Assembly: GCA_947575805.1 (NCBI GenBank)
Contig: CANPOY010000022.1
Span: 1-45,924, forward strand
Origin: an uncultured Lachnospiraceae bacterium
Lineage (GTDB): Bacteria > Bacillota > Clostridia > Lachnospirales > Lachnospiraceae
Reading direction: 5' to 3'
DNA: 45,924 nucleotides
Shown: in pieces, positions 42,537-45,924 of the stretch
How the letters are laid out: every line of letters begins with the position of its first letter
How positions within the stretch are numbered: the stretch's first letter is position 1
Notes under the pieces: generated by a model
Told to the model about the DNA's origin: nothing
Databases searched by the model: none
What the model saw: the letters and a program-made list of their open reading frames with translations, nothing else
Made by a program: the position numbers and the translations under genes

Positions 42537-45494
42537 GTGAAGAAGAGGGAAAAAACCATATTTCGAGAATTGTTGATACCACTTCTGAGCGTACTTGCGT
42601 TTGAAATGATATTTATGCTGGGGGCGATCCTGTTCGGGGGTGTGATAGGAAAGCTGAATGAAAATGCTACGGACATGCTGGCCCAGCAGACGGAAAACAG
42701 AGGAAACTATTTATTAAATGAGATTATAGACAACTGGTCGAACCTGGATATGCTGTCCGCGGAGATTGACGCAGCGGTACAGGAGCGGCTGGAGGCCGGA
42801 GGGCTTACGCCGGCGGATTTAAATGAGGACAACGACGGCTGCCTGGAGGTGCTGAAGGAGATTACGCCGGAGCTGATTGATACTATGTATCATAAAAAGG
42901 TTTCCGGCATTTTTGTGATGTTCTATACCGGGGAGCCGGAGAATGCCATGTCCGATACAATTCAGGGCATCTATCTCAGAGACCTGGATCCTACATCCAC
43001 TCCTTCGGAAAGAAACGCAGACCTGCTGTGGGAGCGTGCCCCGGCGGATCTGGTCAGATCCGGATATATTGCCACGGATTCCGGCTGGCAGCCGGGCTAC
43101 TCCAGGCAGGCTGACAGAGAGCAGGATTTTTTTCAAAAGCCGTATCGGGTGGCATACGAGGATGATAGGCGATTGAAGGAAAAAGATTACGGCTATTGGA
43201 CCACAGAGACCTACAGTCTGGACGGAGACGACCGCAGGGCGATTGCCTATTCCGTTCCTTTGATACTGGAAGACGGAACGGTATACGGCGTGCTGGGAAT
43301 TGAGCTGCTGACGGATTATGTATGCTCGCTTCTGCCGGAAACAGAGCTTTTGGATAATCAACAGGGTTCCTATCTGCTTGCCGTGGCATCCGGGGAGGGA
43401 AGGGAGCTGAAGCCCATCGTGGTCTCCGGCAACAGGCTAAGCCTGCAGGAAACGGAGCAAATGCAGTTTGTCCTGTTGGAGGACGGCGTTGCCCAGGATG
43501 CCTCTGGAAATTATTACGGGGCCGCAAAGCGGCTGGTAACTTACAGCAACAATGCACCCTTTGACGGAGACAAATGGTATCTGCTGGGAATTGCCCCCAA
43601 ACAGCAGTTGTTCGCCTTTTCCAGACAGATGCAGAGGCTGCTGTTTATCATGGCGGTGCTGACCTTCAGCGTGGGCCTGGTGGGAATTCTGTTTGCCAGT
43701 TATCGTATTTCAAAGCCCATTCAGAAGCTGTCAGGTGAGGTGGAAAAAGCACAGTCGGATAATCGTTTGCCTGATCTGCCTGCTACGGGTATCCGGGAGA
43801 TTGATAAGTTTGCGGAGTCTATTTCCCGTCTGGGACGGGAGGTGGTGGAATCTTCCACCCGTCTGCTCAGCATCATGGATATGGTCAGCGTGGAACTGGC
43901 GGGGTATGAACTGCAGCAGGGGGCGGACAGCGTCTTTGTGACGGACAATTATTATCCCCTGCTGGGAATGCCGGAGGTAAATAGCGGCAGTCTGTCTCCA
44001 GAGGAGTTTCTGGCATTGCAGGAGAAGCTGAGGCAGACGCTGGAGCATACGGAAGGGGAGGATGGCAGCAATGTCTACAGTGTTCCCCAGCCGGACGGAG
44101 GAATACGTTATCTGCGTTCGAAGCATATGGAAGAAGACGGGCGGCTGGTCGGCGTGATTGAGGATGTCACGGCTTCTACACTTGAAAAGCTGCAGATCGA
44201 GCATGAGCGGGACAGTGATAATCTGACGAAGCTTTACGCCAGAAGAGGCTTCAGGAGGGAGGCTGACCGCCTGTTCATGAAACCGGAGCTGCTGAAGCAC
44301 GCGGGCCTTTTGATGATAGACCTGGATAACCTGAAGACCACCAACGATAGGTTTGGCCACAATTTCGGCGATTTGTACATACAGACGGCAGGAAAATGCT
44401 TTGTGGAAAATACGCCGGAGGGCACTTTGTGTGCCCGGATGTCGGGAGATGAGTTTATCCTGCTTTTATACGGGTATGACAGCAGGGATGCCATCAGGGA
44501 AAAGGTGGAGGTTCTTTATCGGGCAATCCATGAGGTAGAGTTTGTGCTGCCCAATGGTGACAATATGGGTCTGAGCGCTTCCGGAGGCATTGCATGGTAT
44601 CCGGAAGACAGCGTGGATTTATCGGAATTAATGAAATACGCCGATTTCGCCATGTATCAGGTCAAGCAGTCCCAAAAGGGACGGTACAGGGAGTTCGAAG
44701 CGGAGGTCTATCAAAAGCATCTGCTCCGTAATCAGAGTAAGCTGGAATTTCATCATATGCTGGCAAATCAGGACATAAATTACTTCTTCCAGCCGATCTT
44801 TGAAAGTGCCGGCGGAAAAGTATACGCGTATGAAGCATTGATGCGGGTAAATTATCCTGCGCTGCGTTCGCCGGAGACGGTGATTGCCCTTGCGAAGGAA
44901 GAAGGACATATGCACGACATCGAGAGGATTACGCTGTTTCGTGCCACGGAGTGTTATCGGGCGCTGCTGGAGCGGGGAGCGGTTTCGCCGGAAGCACTGC
45001 TGTTTATCAATTCCATTGCAAACGAGTGTATGACGGACGAAGAGGAGAAGCAGTATCATGAGCTGTTTCACGAGCTCCAGAGCCGTATTGTGATAGAGAT
45101 CACGGAGGCGGAGCACATGGATATGGAGCTGATAAAAAAGAAAAGCAGTGTGGAGGATTTCTCCGGTATGTTTGCGCTGGACGATTACGGCAGCGGTTAT
45201 AACAGTGAGATCAACCTTCTGGAGCTTCAGCCTAAATTTGTCAAGGTAGACATCAGCATTGTGCAGAATGTGGATAAGGATACGAATAAGCAGCAGATCA
45301 TCAGAAATATTGTGGAGTATGGTCATAAGCGGGGGATGCTGATCATAGCTGAAGGTCTGGAGACGGAGGAAGAGCTTGGAAAGTCGCTGGAGCTGGGTGT
45401 AGACTTACTCCAGGGCTATTACCTGGCAAGACCGGGGGAGGTGCCGCCCTCCATCAGTGAGGAAGCACTGCGCGTAATCAGGGAGCGGAGATAG
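42537..45494 (+). CDS. Membrane GGDEF-EAL cyclic-di-GMP enzyme
   Basis: 985 residues, GTG start with AGGAGG 10 bases upstream. Membrane helix about 12-35, a large extracellular region (about 40-360, Cache-like), helix about 368-392, a HAMP-like linker, a PAS-like region (about 445-545), then GGDEF and EAL domains. The GGDEF motif reads SGDEF (about 634), a variant still found in active cyclases. The EAL part keeps YEALMR (about 765), INSIANE, IEITE, LDDYGSGY, KVD, AEGLE and LQGYY, so it looks catalytic. It may both make and break cyclic di-GMP. Its sensor may be read together with the lipoprotein encoded upstream. Confidence 0.93.
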   Translation: MKKREKTIFRELLIPLLSVLAFEMIFMLGAILFGGVIGKLNENATDMLAQQTENRGNYLLNEIIDNWSNLDMLSAEIDAAVQERLEAGGLTPADLNEDNDGCLEVLKEITPELIDTMYHKKVSGIFVMFYTGEPENAMSDTIQGIYLRDLDPTSTPSERNADLLWERAPADLVRSGYIATDSGWQPGYSRQADREQDFFQKPYRVAYEDDRRLKEKDYGYWTTETYSLDGDDRRAIAYSVPLILEDGTVYGVLGIELLTDYVCSLLPETELLDNQQGSYLLAVASGEGRELKPIVVSGNRLSLQETEQMQFVLLEDGVAQDASGNYYGAAKRLVTYSNNAPFDGDKWYLLGIAPKQQLFAFSRQMQRLLFIMAVLTFSVGLVGILFASYRISKPIQKLSGEVEKAQSDNRLPDLPATGIREIDKFAESISRLGREVVESSTRLLSIMDMVSVELAGYELQQGADSVFVTDNYYPLLGMPEVNSGSLSPEEFLALQEKLRQTLEHTEGEDGSNVYSVPQPDGGIRYLRSKHMEEDGRLVGVIEDVTASTLEKLQIEHERDSDNLTKLYARRGFRREADRLFMKPELLKHAGLLMIDLDNLKTTNDRFGHNFGDLYIQTAGKCFVENTPEGTLCARMSGDEFILLLYGYDSRDAIREKVEVLYRAIHEVEFVLPNGDNMGLSASGGIAWYPEDSVDLSELMKYADFAMYQVKQSQKGRYREFEAEVYQKHLLRNQSKLEFHHMLANQDINYFFQPIFESAGGKVYAYEALMRVNYPALRSPETVIALAKEEGHMHDIERITLFRATECYRALLERGAVSPEALLFINSIANECMTDEEEKQYHELFHELQSRIVIEITEAEHMDMELIKKKSSVEDFSGMFALDDYGSGYNSEINLLELQPKFVKVDISIVQNVDKDTNKQQIIRNIVEYGHKRGMLIIAEGLETEEELGKSLELGVDLLQGYYLARPGEVPPSISEEALRVIRERR

Positions 45495-45516
45495 AAATCG
45501 AGCGATTGCGATTTAT

Positions 45517-45549
45517 AAGGGCGTGTGGTATAGGAACCATGCGCCTTTT
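45517..45549 (+). terminator. Terminator after the GGDEF-EAL gene
   Basis: AAGGGCGTGTGGT pairs imperfectly with ACCATGCGCCTT, followed by TT. A smaller AAATCG/CGATTT inverted repeat lies just before (45495-45514). Confidence 0.65.
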
Positions 45550-45597
45550 GCATGAAATATGAAAGGCAAAAAAGAGTGTGTAAAAAACAGAGTCAAA

Positions 45598-45655
45598 ACT
45601 AACACATATGCTGCCAAAATTAACATATTTAACCGTAAAAAGTATGTGATATAAT
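45598..45655 (+). promoter_or_regulatory. LytTR-type direct repeats and promoter of the last gene
   Basis: On the minus strand TGTGTTAGT (45598-45606) and TATGTTAAT (45619-45627) are direct repeats with a 12-bp spacer. They fit the GTTNRK core of LytTR binding sites. An extended -10, TGATATAAT (-10 at 45650-45655), follows. The -35 is weak, so activation by a LytTR regulator is plausible. Confidence 0.5.
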
Positions 45656-45692
45656 AGTAACCGACTATAGACAAAATTGCGGAAGGATGCTT

Positions 45693-45924
45693 ATGAGGAT
45701 CACAATCTGTGAGGACTGTATGAAAGATGCCGCACTCCTGAAAAGGTTTCTGGGAGGACATGAGGCAAGCGTGTATCTAGATGCGCACAGTCTTCTTGCG
45801 GACATGGAAGACAAGAACATAAGGTTTGATTTGTATCTGCTTGACATATTTATGGGCAATGCCAAGGACGGCAATGCCAAGGACGGCAATGCCAAGGACG
45901 GCAATGCCAAGGACGGCAATGCCA
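45693..45924 (+). CDS. Response regulator with tandem repeat in the receiver domain (partial)
   Basis: The 5' 77 codons of a gene cut by the window end. The receiver domain is recognisable: MRITICEDC with the acidic pair at its head, and the phospho-acceptor Asp in YLLDIFMG (about residue 51). It resembles LytTR-type regulators. Directly after the phospho-acceptor loop, where NGIE and helix 3 normally follow, the sequence becomes a (GNAKD) repeat of at least four and a half copies. Ribosome site GGAAGGA lies about 6 bases before ATG. The output domain is outside the window. Confidence 0.8.
   Translation, partial: MRITICEDCMKDAALLKRFLGGHEASVYLDAHSLLADMEDKNIRFDLYLLDIFMGNAKDGNAKDGNAKDGNAKDGNA
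45855..45924 (+). repeat. 15-bp tandem repeat inside the response-regulator gene
   Basis: The unit GGCAATGCCAAGGAC occurs four times without change (from 45855, 45870, 45885, 45900), plus ten bases of a fifth copy at the window end. The length keeps the frame and encodes Gly-Asn-Ala-Lys-Asp each time. Each unit contains the near-palindrome GGCAATGCC. Confidence 0.97.

Overview
The window looks like chromosomal DNA of a Gram-positive anaerobe of the class Clostridia, most likely a Lachnospiraceae member. I infer this from the gene families and not from a database match. The pointers are MecA, a Crh-like HPr paralogue next to RapZ and WhiA, HPr kinase, an archaeal-type prolyl-tRNA synthetase under a T-box, DUF1846, YitT, many lipoproteins with a Cys lipobox, two-component systems with LytTR outputs, and strong TTGACA/TATAAT promoters. 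Most of the window is intact housekeeping DNA. There are two accessory patches, at about 18.9-21.8 kb and 39.2-40.9 kb. No rRNA, tRNA or CRISPR array was seen.

Layout. 0.03-5.85 kb is a signalling block: a small unknown protein, a FIST sensor protein, a chemotaxis receptor, the ClpC adaptor MecA, and a LytTR response regulator with a reduced GHKL kinase. 6.05-9.78 kb holds two overlapping ABC exporter genes, convergent with a second ABC exporter pair on the minus strand (9.83-13.38 kb). The second pair has matching degenerate ATPase motifs and a promoter whose spacer contains a perfect palindrome. 13.55-17.3 kb is the T-box (CCU specifier), proS, an alpha/beta hydrolase and a DEDDh exonuclease. 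A D-Ala-D-Ala carboxypeptidase follows on the minus strand.

18.9-21.8 kb is a segment of about 2.86 kb bounded by ~41-bp imperfect inverted repeats and flanked by 91/95-bp direct repeats of the divergent dacF/trmB promoter region. It carries one large orphan solute-binding lipoprotein. Then come trmB, a YitT-family membrane protein, a DUF1846 protein (minus) and ftsH. 27.7-35.6 kb is a compact same-strand cluster: uvrC, hprK, a ROK glucokinase, murB, rapZ, whiA, a Crh-like HPr paralogue with Glu at position 15, and a lipid kinase. It links carbon-catabolite signalling (HprK, Crh, RapZ) to envelope synthesis (MurB, lipid kinase) and division (WhiA). Fructose-bisphosphate aldolase and a GH95 fucosidase follow under their own promoters.

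39.2-40.9 kb is decayed DNA. It holds two ISAs1-type transposase N-terminal fragments in opposite orientation, a broken unknown gene and one AT-rich small orphan gene. The window closes with an orphan solute-binding lipoprotein directly upstream of a membrane GGDEF-EAL protein. The last gene is a response regulator, cut by the window edge, whose receiver domain runs into an in-frame 15-bp tandem repeat just after the phospho-acceptor loop. A pair of LytTR-type direct repeats lies upstream of its promoter.

The best candidates for something unusual are the repeat-bearing response regulator, the inverted-repeat/direct-repeat bounded lipoprotein segment, and the lipoprotein plus GGDEF-EAL pair.
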